In this document: positions 28,621-37,645 of the stretch, one piece after another
Layout: every line of letters begins with the position of its first letter
Numbering within the stretch: the stretch's first letter is position 1
DNA from: Tolumonas lignilytica
GTDB lineage: Bacteria > Pseudomonadota > Gammaproteobacteria > Enterobacterales > Aeromonadaceae
Length of the DNA stretch: 64,000 bases
Assembly (NCBI RefSeq): GCF_000527035.1
Contig: NZ_AZUK01000002.1
Coordinates: 1-64,000 of the forward strand
Direction: 5' to 3'
The notes under the pieces: generated by a model
The model's input: the letters and a program-made list of their open reading frames with translations, nothing else
Database searches by the model: none
Told to the model about the DNA's origin: nothing
Translations under genes and position numbers: made by a program

Positions 28621-29070
28621 ATGTTCAGTGAATTTAAGAAATTTGCCATGCGTGGCAATGTCGTTGATATGGCCGTCGGTATTGTTATCGGTGCGTCATT
28701 CAGTGCGATAGTGAAAAGTATGGTGGATGACGTTCTCATGCCGCCGATTGGTTTATTGCTGGGTGGTGTCGATTTTTCTGATTTTTTCCTGGTATTGAAG
28801 GAAGGCGCTAAAGCGGCCGCGCCGTATCATACGTTGGCGGAAGCGAAGGCGGCTGGTGCGGTGACATTGAATTTTGGTTTGTTTGTGAATGCCGTGATCA
28901 GTTTCACCATTGTCGCTTTTGCACTGTTTATGATTGTAAAAGCGATGAACAAGCTACGTTCTGGCGAGGAAGCGGCGCCGGTAAACACGAAAAAATGTCC
29001 GCATTGTTGTTCTGAGATCGCGTTGGAGGCGACACGTTGCCCACATTGTACGTCAGAATTGACGTCATGA
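28621..29070 (+). CDS. mscL: Large-conductance mechanosensitive channel with zinc-ribbon-like tail
   Basis: 149 residues. MscL opens under hypo-osmotic shock to release solutes. The N-terminal helix and pore helix ([19 protein letters not shown], then [21 protein letters not shown]) and TM2 ([20 protein letters not shown]) match the family. The usual C-terminal helical bundle is replaced by CPHC and CPHC motifs separated by 12 residues (about 126-145), a rubredoxin-like zinc ribbon. The start at 28621 is chosen over an upstream GTG because AGGAGAG precedes it and the family begins here. It converges with an unrelated gene one base after its stop. Confidence 0.95.
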   Translation: MFSEFKKFAMRGNVVDMAVGIVIGASFSAIVKSMVDDVLMPPIGLLLGGVDFSDFFLVLKEGAKAAAPYHTLAEAKAAGAVTLNFGLFVNAVISFTIVAFALFMIVKAMNKLRSGEEAAPVNTKKCPHCCSEIALEATRCPHCTSELTS

Positions 29071-29071
29071 T

Positions 29072-29560
29072 TTAACCACGTAATTTATTCAGCAGACGGA
29101 TAATGTCATTCAATATCCGATAGCGTTGTAATTCGGCGGGGCCATAGCGTGTAGAGAGTGTCGCCGGATTACTGCGCTGTTTCAGATAGCGGTTGAGCTG
29201 TAAGCGGTTAAATCCACCCACTTTAAAGATCATCGGCAGAAGCTGCTGGATGTTCTCTTCACTAAGACCCAATGCTTTATTGTATTCAACGTCATCTGGT
29301 AATGTGATTTTGAGGCTGACCTGTTTAATTTTTTGCTGTTCTTGCAGGTATTCGAGCCATTGTTCGACATACATGGGTTTGGTGCCTGCGAGCAGATTAA
29401 AAAAACCGCCGCTGTCACTTCGGCATCCGCTCAGTAACAGACACGCAAATTGATCATCATTGCACGAAAAAGAAACATCGCTTGAAATGGACCAGTCAAC
29501 TGCCAGCACGGAAATATCAGCCCGTTCGCCGTTAAACCCTTCACAATGAAAACGAAACAA
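29072..29560 (-). CDS. Hypothetical protein
   Basis: 162 residues, TTG start at 29560 with GGAG seven bases upstream. It has no signal peptide and no membrane helix. The N-terminal half is beta-rich with paired cysteines (SFSCNDDQFACLLLSGC) and the C-terminal half is helical and basic (FNRLQLNRYLKQRSNP). I do not recognise it. It is convergent with mscL without a visible terminator and upstream of nothing on its own strand except the thioredoxin gene, which is separated by 80 bases. Confidence 0.65.
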   Translation of the reverse strand: MFRFHCEGFNGERADISVLAVDWSISSDVSFSCNDDQFACLLLSGCRSDSGGFFNLLAGTKPMYVEQWLEYLQEQQKIKQVSLKITLPDDVEYNKALGLSEENIQQLLPMIFKVGGFNRLQLNRYLKQRSNPATLSTRYGPAELQRYRILNDIIRLLNKLRG

Positions 29561-29640
29561 AACAGCACTCCAACAGCAACCAAGCCGTTCATTTTAACAT
29601 TAACTTTGTGCTGTTAAGTACTTATAGTTTGAGTGTTAAT

Positions 29641-29970
29641 TTATTTGGCTAGATTAAATTGTGCCAATGCTTGATTTATAACCTCTGTGGTTTCAGGGCG
29701 AACAACGCGGGCAACCTCTTGTCCATCTTGTAAAAAGATCAGGGTTGGCCATAATTTGACCTTAAATGCACGGCCTAACGGTTTTCCCCGACCATCCGCA
29801 ATATGCAGATGCGGTAATTCAGGATGGTTAGCCATGGCGGCAGAAATATAAGGCTGTGCGCCTTGACAAAAACCGCACCAGCTATTGCCAAATTCAATAA
29901 CCGCCGGGCCGATAAATGCTTCAACTTCAGCGAGTGATGGTTCTGTTTCCTGATAAACAGGCATGGTCAT
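29641..29970 (-). CDS. Thioredoxin-family protein
   Basis: 109 residues. Redox-active WCGFC (about residues 31-35) in place of the WCGPC of standard thioredoxin, and the cis-Pro in LWPTLIF are present. It is cytoplasmic (no signal). The ATG at 29970 is chosen because GGAGG lies just upstream; an in-frame TTG inside that Shine-Dalgarno is not credible. The non-standard active site suggests a specialised disulfide reductase. Confidence 0.9.
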   Translation of the reverse strand: MTMPVYQETEPSLAEVEAFIGPAVIEFGNSWCGFCQGAQPYISAAMANHPELPHLHIADGRGKPLGRAFKVKLWPTLIFLQDGQEVARVVRPETTEVINQALAQFNLAK

Positions 29971-30091
29971 AGAAACCTCCAATATTTTAATATGTGAACA
30001 ATATAGATATATAAAACAATAGCAGTGAATGGCGCATTGTGAGTAATGATGGTGCTACTGCATAATCAATTCAGCTAAATAAGGAATCATT

Positions 30092-30388
30092 ATGATCAGA
30101 CATATACTGTTATTGCAATTTACCGATGAAACAACAGAACTTGATATCCGTGAAATATTTGCATTATTTGTTAGCCTGAAAGAAAAAATAGAAGGTATTG
30201 TTGCCATAACGGCTGGAGAGAATGTAAGCCCAGAAGGGAAAAATAAGCATTATACCCACTGCATTACTATCGATTTTACGGATGAGACAGCGAGAGATAA
30301 CTATTTACCGCATCCTGAGCACGTAAAAATTAAACCACGTTTCAGACCACATATTGCAGATATTCTGGTATTCGATTACGTTTGTTAA
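30092..30388 (+). CDS. Dabb (stress-responsive alpha/beta barrel) protein
   Basis: 98 residues, a dimeric alpha/beta-barrel fold judged from the N-terminal IRHILLLQF strand with its His, the central Thr/His strand YTHCITIDF and the YLPHPEHVKI motif. Members are of diverse or unknown function, some being small-molecule cyclases or oxygenases. AAGGAA precedes the ATG. The gene stands between two thiol-redox genes. Confidence 0.8.
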   Translation: MIRHILLLQFTDETTELDIREIFALFVSLKEKIEGIVAITAGENVSPEGKNKHYTHCITIDFTDETARDNYLPHPEHVKIKPRFRPHIADILVFDYVC

Positions 30389-30430
30389 AAATGTAGCTGA
30401 TATGTTGATTTTCTTTCTGAGGAGTTGGTT

Positions 30431-30706
30431 ATGTCATTTCCGGCTGTTGTTGATCTGAATCGTCTGGCGCTTTATATCCGGCCATCCTGTCCGTTTTGTG
30501 TTCGAGTCTTGGACTATTGTGAGCAAGCGGGGATCAAGATTGAAAACCGAAATATAGCTGAAGGTGTACATTTAGAAGCCCTGATGACCGGGGGCGGAAA
30601 ACGTCAGGTTCCCTGCCTGCGCATTGTTGATGATGAACATCAGAGTCATTGGATGTATGAATCGATGGACATTATTGCCTACCTGAAACAGCAGTTTGCG
30701 GTGTGA
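30431..30706 (+). CDS. Glutaredoxin-like protein
   Basis: 91 residues. It begins SFPAVVDLNRLALYIRPSCP and carries the dithiol active site CPFC (about residues 20-23), the TVP-equivalent QVPCLRI and a C-terminal MYESMDIIAYLKQQF typical of the glutathione S-transferase N-terminal/glutaredoxin fold. Start at ATG 30431, with GAGGAG directly upstream. It lies 42 bases after the Dabb gene on the same strand. Confidence 0.88.
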   Translation: MSFPAVVDLNRLALYIRPSCPFCVRVLDYCEQAGIKIENRNIAEGVHLEALMTGGGKRQVPCLRIVDDEHQSHWMYESMDIIAYLKQQFAV

Positions 30707-30715
30707 CTATCATGT

Positions 30716-30741
30716 TGCGGCTTCATTATTCTGAAGCCGCA
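30716..30741. other. Perfect inverted repeat at the glutaredoxin/macrodomain junction
   Basis: TGCGGCTTCA and TGAAGCCGCA form a 10-bp stem around TTATTC between the converging genes. It has no T-run and overlaps the end of the macrodomain gene. Probably a terminator-like mRNA end structure. Confidence 0.6.
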
Positions 30742-31247
30742 GTTGACAGATAATGTTGATAAAGCTCGAAATCCTCCTGCGAAAAACAACAGAAAATAAT
30801 TTCTTTGATAGTGCTGAACCGCTTTGCTGTTTCGGTAACCGTCATGAGTGCGATTTGTGCAGCTTTGTGCGCCGGATAACCGAAAATGCCTGTACTGAGG
30901 CAGGGAAATGCAATGGAGGTGATACCCGCTTCGGCGGCAACCTCAAGACTGCGCTGATAGCAAGAAGCCAGATATTGTGCTTCCCCGCGAGAGCCGCCAT
31001 GCCAGATCGGGCCAACGGCATGGATGATATATTTTGCAGGTAATTGAAACCCCTTGGTGAGCTTTGCATCGCCAGTGGTACATCCTCCCAGTTGATCGCA
31101 GGCTCTTTGCAATTCAGGGCCAGCCGCCCGATGGATGGCTCCATCTATGCCGCCACCTGCCATTAAGCGGGAGTTGGCGGCATTCACAATGGCTTCCACC
31201 TGCAAGGTGGTTATATCCGCAATCAGTGCATGGATCTTAGCTGTCAT
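30726..31247 (-). CDS. ymdB: Macrodomain O-acetyl-ADP-ribose deacetylase (YmdB type)
   Basis: 173 residues. ADP-ribose-binding macrodomain with IVNAANSRLMAGGGIDGAIH (about residues 20-39) and the phosphate loop CLSTGIFGYP (about 120-129). The family removes O-acetyl or ADP-ribose modifications; in E. coli YmdB also inhibits RNase III. The start is set at ATG 31247, where the family begins; an upstream in-frame start adds 19 basic residues without support. Confidence 0.93.
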   Translation of the reverse strand: MTAKIHALIADITTLQVEAIVNAANSRLMAGGGIDGAIHRAAGPELQRACDQLGGCTTGDAKLTKGFQLPAKYIIHAVGPIWHGGSRGEAQYLASCYQRSLEVAAEAGITSIAFPCLSTGIFGYPAHKAAQIALMTVTETAKRFSTIKEIIFCCFSQEDFELYQHYLSTAASE

Positions 31248-31428
31248 GATCTTTTTATCTCGGCTGATTTTCCGGCTAGGGATGATTATAAGTTTCACTA
31301 ACACCTTAAATTTGGCAGAAAATCGGTCACATCAACGGCAAATCTGTCACAAAACAGTGATTTAGTGTCATACTGAGATTCAGATGCCATATCTATATGG
31401 CATTTTCATTTATCCAGAGCACCCAATC

Positions 31429-32751
31429 ATGACAAACAGTTTTTTCTCAATTGCCGCCTTGATCGTGGCCAGTGCTTTTTTCTCAGTCTCTGAGATTTCT
31501 TTGGCTGCCTCGCGCCGTCTTAAATTACAGCAGTTAGCAGAAACCGGAATTGAACAGGCGAATAAGGTGATCTCCTTGCAGGAGCAGCCGGGTCACTATT
31601 TCACTGTGGTACAAATCGGGCTCAATGCTGTCGCCATTTTGGGCGGTATCATTGGTGAATCGGCACTGACGCCGTATGTTTCTGAAGTGCTGCAACTTTG
31701 GATTGCGCCTCCCTTGTTAAATGACATCAGTTTTGCGATTTCATTTATGCTGGTGACATCATTATTCATTTTGTTTGCTGATTTGATCCCTAAGCGTTTG
31801 GCTATGATGGCGCCTGAGCGTATTGCAACGCATATTGTGGGCCCAATGCTGTTTTGTGTGGCGATTTTCAAGCCAATGGTTTTTGTTTTCAATGGATTGG
31901 CCAACATGTTGTTCCGTGTATTCAAACTGCCGACCACACATAAAGAGGTGATCACGCCGGATGATATTTACGCCATGATGTCTGCCGGGGCTCAGGCTGG
32001 AGTATTACGTGAGCAGGAACATCACCTGATAGAAAACGTGTTTGAACTGGATTCAAAAACGGTACCTTCCACGATGACGTCGCGCGATAGCATTATCTAT
32101 TTTGAGCGTCGGGAGACCGAAGAACAGATCAAGCAAATCATTGCAGAACATCCACATTCAAAATTCCTAGTGTGTGATGGCAATATAGATACGGTGCTCG
32201 GCTACGTCGATTCCAAAGACATATTATTGCGGGTGTTGAACAAGCAACCGATTTCGCTGACGGACGATAAGCTCATTCAGACACCGTTGATCATTCCCGA
32301 TACGCTGACATTGACTGAAGCATTGGAAGGCTTTAAAGGTTCACGTGAAGACTTTGCCGTTATTCTGAACGAATATGCGCTGGTGGTTGGCATTATTACC
32401 CTGAATGACATTATGAACACCCTGATGGGGGATTTAGTGAACCAGCATCAGGAGGAACAGATCATTCAGCGTGATGATCATTCCTGGTTAATTGATGGGA
32501 TTGCGCCGATCGATGATGTAATGCGAGTGCTTGATATTGAGGAATTTCCTGAGTATGAAAATTATGAAACGATCGCGGGTTTCATGATGTTTATGTTGCG
32601 GAAAATTCCTAAACGAACTGATTCTGTGACATTTGCCGGGTATAAGTTTGAAGTGGTCGATATTGATAGTTATAAGATCGACCAGCTATTGGTGACTCGT
32701 CTGAGTAATGCTGAAACAGAGGCGGCAGCCGGAAACAATAAACCACATTGA
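31429..32751 (+). CDS. ytfL: CNNM/UPF0053 membrane protein YtfL (PaeA-type)
   Basis: 440 residues, collinear with E. coli YtfL. N-terminal DUF21 membrane domain (FFSVSEISLAASRR at about 17-30, then three more helices), paired CBS domains (VPSTMTSRDSIIYF, then FLVCDGNIDTVLGYVDSKDI) and a C-terminal CorC_HlyC domain (LIDGIAPIDDVMRVLDIEEF). In Salmonella this protein exports polyamines under stress (PaeA); magnesium-related roles are proposed for other relatives. The start at 31429 is aligned to the family; 15 upstream in-frame residues are not convincing. Confidence 0.93.
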   Translation: MTNSFFSIAALIVASAFFSVSEISLAASRRLKLQQLAETGIEQANKVISLQEQPGHYFTVVQIGLNAVAILGGIIGESALTPYVSEVLQLWIAPPLLNDISFAISFMLVTSLFILFADLIPKRLAMMAPERIATHIVGPMLFCVAIFKPMVFVFNGLANMLFRVFKLPTTHKEVITPDDIYAMMSAGAQAGVLREQEHHLIENVFELDSKTVPSTMTSRDSIIYFERRETEEQIKQIIAEHPHSKFLVCDGNIDTVLGYVDSKDILLRVLNKQPISLTDDKLIQTPLIIPDTLTLTEALEGFKGSREDFAVILNEYALVVGIITLNDIMNTLMGDLVNQHQEEQIIQRDDHSWLIDGIAPIDDVMRVLDIEEFPEYENYETIAGFMMFMLRKIPKRTDSVTFAGYKFEVVDIDSYKIDQLLVTRLSNAETEAAAGNNKPH

Positions 32752-32770
32752 TGCATCCGGCTGCATCGTT

Positions 32771-33487
32771 TTACAGATCAAACGGTGGCAATTGGCTGAA
32801 TAGTTTTTGTAATCCTTCGCCCCAGGCCTGGCGCAATGCCTGAAAGTGGGGGTGTTTTTCGGTGATCCGATATTGCTGGGCCGTACTGAATGAATCTTTA
32901 GGATAAATCAGTGTGTCCAGCGGCAACCCGACGGAAAGATTACTACGCAGCGTTGAATCAATGGAGATCAACGCACATTGCATGGCCGTTTCCAGCGGTG
33001 TGTTGAAGTTCAGTACACGGTCAATGATAGGTTTGCCATATTTGCTTTCACCTATCTGAAAATACGGGGTGTCTTCCGTCGCTTCAATAAAATTCCCTTC
33101 AGGATAGATATGAAACAGACGGTGTATTTCCCCTCTTATTTGCCCACCTAACAGAATATTGCAGCCAAAGTTAATATTGCTTTGTTGCTGGCCGCCATCA
33201 CGCTGAATGACTTCGCGGATCACCGTTCCAACCAGGGTCGCTGCATCGTAAACCGAACTGACATTCATCAGGTTGGGGACATCCTGATTAACGCGCTGTC
33301 GTAATAAGGTCAACACACTTTGTGTTGTTGCCAGATTGCCTGCACTTTGCAACACCAGTACTCGATCATCTCTTTCAAAGATATGTAACTTTTTAAAAGT
33401 TGCGATGTGATCGACTCCCGCATTGGTGCGTGAATCTGACGCAAATACCAATCCGTCTGCAAGACGCATGGCAACACAATAGGTCAT
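32771..33487 (-). CDS. Anbu, proteasome beta-like peptidase
   Basis: 238 residues. Ntn-hydrolase fold related to 20S proteasome beta subunits, starting M-TYCVAMRLADGLVFASDSR. The Thr at position 2 would become the N-terminal nucleophile, and the Asp (SDSR) and Lys (TFKKLHIF) residues of the catalytic triad are in place. Anbu proteins form open helical or ring-like assemblies rather than a closed proteasome; the substrate is unknown. AGGAAAG precedes the ATG. It is the last gene of an operon with transglutaminase, alpha-E and ATP-grasp proteins. Confidence 0.92.
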   Translation of the reverse strand: MTYCVAMRLADGLVFASDSRTNAGVDHIATFKKLHIFERDDRVLVLQSAGNLATTQSVLTLLRQRVNQDVPNLMNVSSVYDAATLVGTVIREVIQRDGGQQQSNINFGCNILLGGQIRGEIHRLFHIYPEGNFIEATEDTPYFQIGESKYGKPIIDRVLNFNTPLETAMQCALISIDSTLRSNLSVGLPLDTLIYPKDSFSTAQQYRITEKHPHFQALRQAWGEGLQKLFSQLPPFDL

Positions 33488-33530
33488 TTTGCTTTCCTCA
33501 ATACTTCAGTTGTCAGCGTGACAGCTTTTA

Positions 33531-34331
33531 TCATTGTTGTTGCTGTGCGTCGAGTAAATTTACTGCCGCCTGTGCCTGCATGGCTTCACTGCCACCACCG
33601 AATCGGACACCGCGAACTGGACAGGCGTCAAGGTAATCCATCCCCACTGCCAGTTTTAGGTGCTGGTTTGGTGTACAGGTATTGTTTGTAATATCAAAGG
33701 TATACCAGTGATCATTCAGCCATATTTCAGCCCAGGCATGCATGGCGACATGAGCACTATCGGAACTGTAGAGATAACCGCTGACATAACGGGCAGGAAT
33801 ACCGACACTGCGGCAACACGCCAGAAAAACATGCGTGTGATCCTGACATACCCCTTTACCGGCGCGAAGCGCTTCGTCAGCCGTGAAGGAGACATCGGTT
33901 GCGCCGGGCGTGTAAGGCATTTTTTGGCGTATGGCGGTCATCAATGTCTGCAGGCTGACCAGCGGATTGGCTGCATCGTAATGTTGTTGCGTTAACTCGC
34001 GGATAGAGGGGGTGATCTCAGTCAGCGCGGTATGGCGCAGATAGGTTAGCGGTGAGATGGCTTCGGGGAGATCATCGGGCGCATCTTCGATAATTTCGAC
34101 TTCACCATGGGCATGAATGCGGATCAGCTCGTGGGGGGTATCGAGGCTCAGCACATGCAAAATATTCCCGTAGCTGTCGGTTGTGATCGTGGCATTGTCG
34201 GGTAAATCCAGTTGCCAGTTTACAATACGCTGACGTTGAGTGGATTTAGGCGTCAACCGCAGGTATTGCGTGCTATGACGTACCATTTCAGCATAGTGAT
34301 ACTGGGTATGATGATCGATGGTCAGTTTCAT
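33531..34331 (-). CDS. Transglutaminase-like cysteine protease/amidase
   Basis: 266 residues. N-terminal beta domain (KLTIDHHTQYHYAEMVRHS), then the transglutaminase core with the catalytic Cys in GKGVCQDHTHVF (about residue 163), His in AMHAWAEIW (about 200) and Asp in WYTFDITN (about 215). No signal peptide, so it is cytoplasmic. By family context it acts on amide or peptide bonds. GGAGG precedes the ATG and the start overlaps the alpha-E stop (ATGA). Confidence 0.92.
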   Translation of the reverse strand: MKLTIDHHTQYHYAEMVRHSTQYLRLTPKSTQRQRIVNWQLDLPDNATITTDSYGNILHVLSLDTPHELIRIHAHGEVEIIEDAPDDLPEAISPLTYLRHTALTEITPSIRELTQQHYDAANPLVSLQTLMTAIRQKMPYTPGATDVSFTADEALRAGKGVCQDHTHVFLACCRSVGIPARYVSGYLYSSDSAHVAMHAWAEIWLNDHWYTFDITNNTCTPNQHLKLAVGMDYLDACPVRGVRFGGGSEAMQAQAAVNLLDAQQQQ

Positions 34332-35254
34332 AATGCCTCCAAATAGGCTCTGTGGATGCTTTGTCCAATGGCGCCGATGTCCGTGAGAAAGCGCGTCAAA
34401 TAGTTATGCACACCTTCACTGAACACGTCTTCTATCCGGCCAAACCGCAGGTTGGCGTTTAGGATCGTGGTAAGGCGACGGGGTTCATGACCGGCATTGC
34501 CTTCGATTTGTGCCAGCAGTTGTTCTACCTCTTCGAGGCTGGCACGCAAAGAGCGAGGTACTTCATTACGCAAGATCAACAGTTCAGCGACGGTTTGCCG
34601 GGATAGGCTCTTATATAAGGTTTGATGCGCTTCATAGGCACCGACTGAGCGTAATAGAGCATTCCAGCGATAAAACTCACGGACACTGTCTTCATCTTCC
34701 TGAATAACTCGGTATTTCACATCCAGTATCCGGGCGGTGTTGTCAGCGCGTTCAATGAAGGTGCCAAGGCGAATAAACCACAGCACATCACCGCGCATGA
34801 TGGTGCCGAACGTAGCACCACGAAATAAGTGTGAACGTTCTTTGACCCAGTCAAGAAATGCCTGAGCGTTATTACTGTTGATCCCTTTTTTACGCAGAAC
34901 TTTGATCTCCAGCCAGGTGGAGTTAATGCTTTCCCATACTTCAGAGGGAATTTTCCCGCGAACGGCATGTGCATTATCGCGCGCCATGCGGATACAGCTA
35001 AAAATACTGCTCGGGTTTTCTTCATCCAGACAGAAAAACGACAGCAGATTATCCATGCTGACTCGCTGGTAACGCGCAATGAAAGGCTCATGGGTACCAG
35101 TAATGGTCAGGGGGGCGATCAGTTCGCTGTTATCGGCATCGATTAATGGCATCAATGACATGGTTTGAGTGACATCCAGCATACGAACTGTATTTTCTGC
35201 CCGTTCCAGATAGCGAGCCATCCAGTAAAGCTCACTTGCAGTACGACTCAGCAT
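34328..35254 (-). CDS. Alpha-E domain protein
   Basis: 308 residues, all-helical DUF403/alpha-E family. It begins LSRTASELYWMARYLERAEN, whose conserved Arg, Tyr, Glu and Arg residues recur in FIRLGTFIERADNTARILD (about residues 165-183). No enzymatic activity is established; it invariably accompanies the circularly permuted ATP-grasp protein. GGAGGAAGG precedes the ATG; the first seven bases overlap the ATP-grasp gene. Confidence 0.92.
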   Translation of the reverse strand: MLSRTASELYWMARYLERAENTVRMLDVTQTMSLMPLIDADNSELIAPLTITGTHEPFIARYQRVSMDNLLSFFCLDEENPSSIFSCIRMARDNAHAVRGKIPSEVWESINSTWLEIKVLRKKGINSNNAQAFLDWVKERSHLFRGATFGTIMRGDVLWFIRLGTFIERADNTARILDVKYRVIQEDEDSVREFYRWNALLRSVGAYEAHQTLYKSLSRQTVAELLILRNEVPRSLRASLEEVEQLLAQIEGNAGHEPRRLTTILNANLRFGRIEDVFSEGVHNYLTRFLTDIGAIGQSIHRAYLEAL

Positions 35255-36684
35255 AAGCCTTCCTCCATGACCCAGGTATCTTTAGTGCCGCCACCCTGAG
35301 AGGAGTTCACCACTAACGATCCTTCTGTTAAGGCCACGCGTGTTAATCCGCCGGGAACCAGACGTATTTCTTTACCACTCAAAACAAAGGGGCGCAGATC
35401 GATATGGCGGGGGGCCACACCGGCTTCGACAAATGTCGGGCAAGTTGAGAGCGACAGGGTGGGTTGCGCAATGTAGTTATCGGGGCGCGCTTTCAATAAC
35501 TCACGGAATTTGGCAATCTCGGCTTTGGTGGCACAAGGGCCGATCAGCATGCCATAACCGCCGGCACCATGGACTTCTTTAACGACCAGCTCTTCAAGAT
35601 GGTCGAGCACATAACGTAAATCGTTGTTTTCACGACACTGCCAGGTAGGAACGTTATGCAGAATGGGCTCTTCATCCAGATAGAATTTGATCATTGCCGG
35701 AACATACGGATAGATCGACTTGTCATCGGCTACCCCAGTGCCAATGGCATTGGCCAATACGACGCCGCCAGAGCGGTAGGCAGACAGCAGGCCGGGCACG
35801 CCAATCAGCGAGGTTGGATTAAAGGCTAATGGATCAAGGAACGCATCGTCGATACGACGATAGATCACATCCACCTGTTGCGGGCCGGTCGTGGTACGCA
35901 TGAACACTTTGCCATTACGTACCATCAGATCGGCACTTTCGACTAACTCCACGCCCATCTGCTGAGCAAGGAAACTATGTTCAAAGTAGGCACTGTTAAA
36001 GCGACCGGGCGTCATGACCACCACGTTGGGATTTTCGACCGGGCTGCTTTCCCGTAGCGTTTGCAGTAACAGGGCTGGATAACGTTCCACTGGCGCAATG
36101 CGTTGCTGTCTGAATAATTCAGGATATAACCGCATCATCATCTTGCGGTTTTCCAGCATGTAAGAGACGCCCGATGGGGTGCGAAGGTTATCTTCTAATA
36201 CGTAATAGCTGCCGTCATGATTGCGGATCATATCAACACCGGTGATATGGGCATAAATTTGACGATGCAGATCAACACCTTGCATACAAGGCTGATATTG
36301 GGCATTAGCCAGAACTTGTTCCGGAGGAATGACGCCTGCTTTTAAGATCCGTTGCTCGTGATAGATATCATGTAAGAATGCATTCAGAGCAGTCACACGC
36401 TGGCGGATACCTTTATCCAGTTGCTGCCACTCAGTCGCGGGGATGATTCGGGGGATGTTATCGAAAGGGATTAATCGTTCGGCGCCGTCTTCATCACCGT
36501 AGACATTAAAAGTAATGCCGACGCGGCGGAACAGTAGATTTGCTTCTTCTTTTTTCTGTTGGATCGTTTTTTCTTCAGTTTGGTTTAGCCAGCGCCAGTA
36601 GGTTTCATAATGGCTTCGGCATTGTCCATCAGGTTGTAACATTTCATCGTATAACCCTGGACCCGGTAGGTGGACTTTGAGCAT
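35248..36684 (-). CDS. Circularly permuted ATP-grasp ligase
   Basis: 478 residues. It belongs to the type 2 circularly permuted ATP-grasp family (DUF404/DUF407). Visible motifs include DIYHEQRILKAGVIPPEQV, GVDMIRNHDGSYYVLEDNLR (metal/ATP ligands) and VVKEVHGAGGYGMLIGP (nucleotide-binding glycine loop, about residues 370-387). The family is predicted to form amide or peptide bonds, but no substrate is known. GAGGAGA precedes the ATG. It is the first gene of the four-gene operon. Confidence 0.92.
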   Translation of the reverse strand: MLKVHLPGPGLYDEMLQPDGQCRSHYETYWRWLNQTEEKTIQQKKEEANLLFRRVGITFNVYGDEDGAERLIPFDNIPRIIPATEWQQLDKGIRQRVTALNAFLHDIYHEQRILKAGVIPPEQVLANAQYQPCMQGVDLHRQIYAHITGVDMIRNHDGSYYVLEDNLRTPSGVSYMLENRKMMMRLYPELFRQQRIAPVERYPALLLQTLRESSPVENPNVVVMTPGRFNSAYFEHSFLAQQMGVELVESADLMVRNGKVFMRTTTGPQQVDVIYRRIDDAFLDPLAFNPTSLIGVPGLLSAYRSGGVVLANAIGTGVADDKSIYPYVPAMIKFYLDEEPILHNVPTWQCRENNDLRYVLDHLEELVVKEVHGAGGYGMLIGPCATKAEIAKFRELLKARPDNYIAQPTLSLSTCPTFVEAGVAPRHIDLRPFVLSGKEIRLVPGGLTRVALTEGSLVVNSSQGGGTKDTWVMEEGLC

Positions 36685-37096
36685 AACTGTCTCCTCGGGA
36701 CGTCCGTGTTCTTTGATTAATACAAAGGTTATGCCAGAGCAGCATGAATCTGTTTTTTTGATGAGAATCTGAGAGGTATCTTTATAAAACAGAGGAATAT
36801 ATGGATGTTCAATAATGAGTATTCAATTGATGCACCTTTTTGGGGCTTTAGTTGAGGTTGGCGTGCGCACTTTGAGTGAAAAATAAAAGAGATTAAATCT
36901 GCAGTGCACCATGAAATTATATTGTGGCCTGTGCGGAGCAGAAGAATGCGTAAAAATGGTTATTTATAAAGCATTTTTGTTCTGTCTCTGAAAATTGGAT
37001 TTTGTTCATGGAAGTCATTCGGATATTGACGATATCATGACGTGATTAATATTTGATATCGCAGCGCTAAGCGATGACTGTTTGATGGGGAGATGT
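36685..37096. other. Intergenic region, 412 bases, no gene seen
   Basis: This region is between divergent genes: the ATP-grasp operon on the minus strand and a small gene on the plus strand. I find no convincing ORF. On the minus strand TTGAAC with a TTTTAT 17 bases further (about 36786-36814) is a weak promoter candidate for the operon. Nothing else is supported. Confidence 0.3.
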
Positions 37097-37603
37097 ATGA
37101 ACGGGTTAAAACAACGATATGAAGAATTGTTAACTCAACGAGATTGGGATAGCCAAACCCAGATCGATTTTTTTCTTGAGTATGCGAAAGAATATAAATT
37201 AGGTGATCATTTTTTAGCATTTCTGGCTTTGAAACCGGCAACTCAGCCTCGCAATTTGATTTCTTCTGCGGAATATCCTACAGAGCGTTTAATTGAGTTA
37301 GTCGTTAAAAATGAACGTATTACAGAAATCATCCAGGAGAATGCATTAGTGGTTAAGGATGAAAATCCTTGGACTGAACAGATGATGCATAAATGTATTA
37401 ATACCAATATGTATATTGACATCGTGCCTGAAGATCATCGTCTCATTAAGGAATTATTGGCCTATTTTAATTTACGTCATGCTTCTTTTATGCAACCCAA
37501 AGAACCGCAGGAAGTAACGAAAAAGGATAAAACAAAGACCGATAACAATAATGGCGATGATTATTTCGAGCAAATTTTTAAACGCTATGCGAATTTTGGC
37601 TGA
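37097..37603 (+). CDS. Hypothetical protein
   Basis: 168 residues, no signal peptide, no membrane helix; helical in character, ending in a charged, Lys/Asp/Asn-rich linker (EVTKKDKTKTDNNNGDDYFE) and a short helix. I do not recognise a family. The ATG at 37097 is chosen because GGGGAG lies five bases upstream; earlier in-frame TTG/ATG codons lie inside or before that signal. It is convergent with the N-ATPase operon. Confidence 0.7.
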   Translation: MNGLKQRYEELLTQRDWDSQTQIDFFLEYAKEYKLGDHFLAFLALKPATQPRNLISSAEYPTERLIELVVKNERITEIIQENALVVKDENPWTEQMMHKCINTNMYIDIVPEDHRLIKELLAYFNLRHASFMQPKEPQEVTKKDKTKTDNNNGDDYFEQIFKRYANFG

Positions 37604-37610
37604 AAATAAT

Positions 37611-37645
37611 CTGACTCGTCATTCACCGTATGGCGGGTCAGTTTT
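37611..37645 (+). terminator. Terminator between hypothetical gene and atpG
   Basis: The imperfect 11-bp stem 37611-37621 / 37631-37641 (two G-T wobbles) is followed by TTTT. It overlaps the end of atpG. Confidence 0.6.

Noticed and set aside
31324-31375. CTGTCAC-like half-sites upstream of ytfL
   Set aside because: The half-sites are 20-21 bases apart, not the 11 bases needed for a PHO box.
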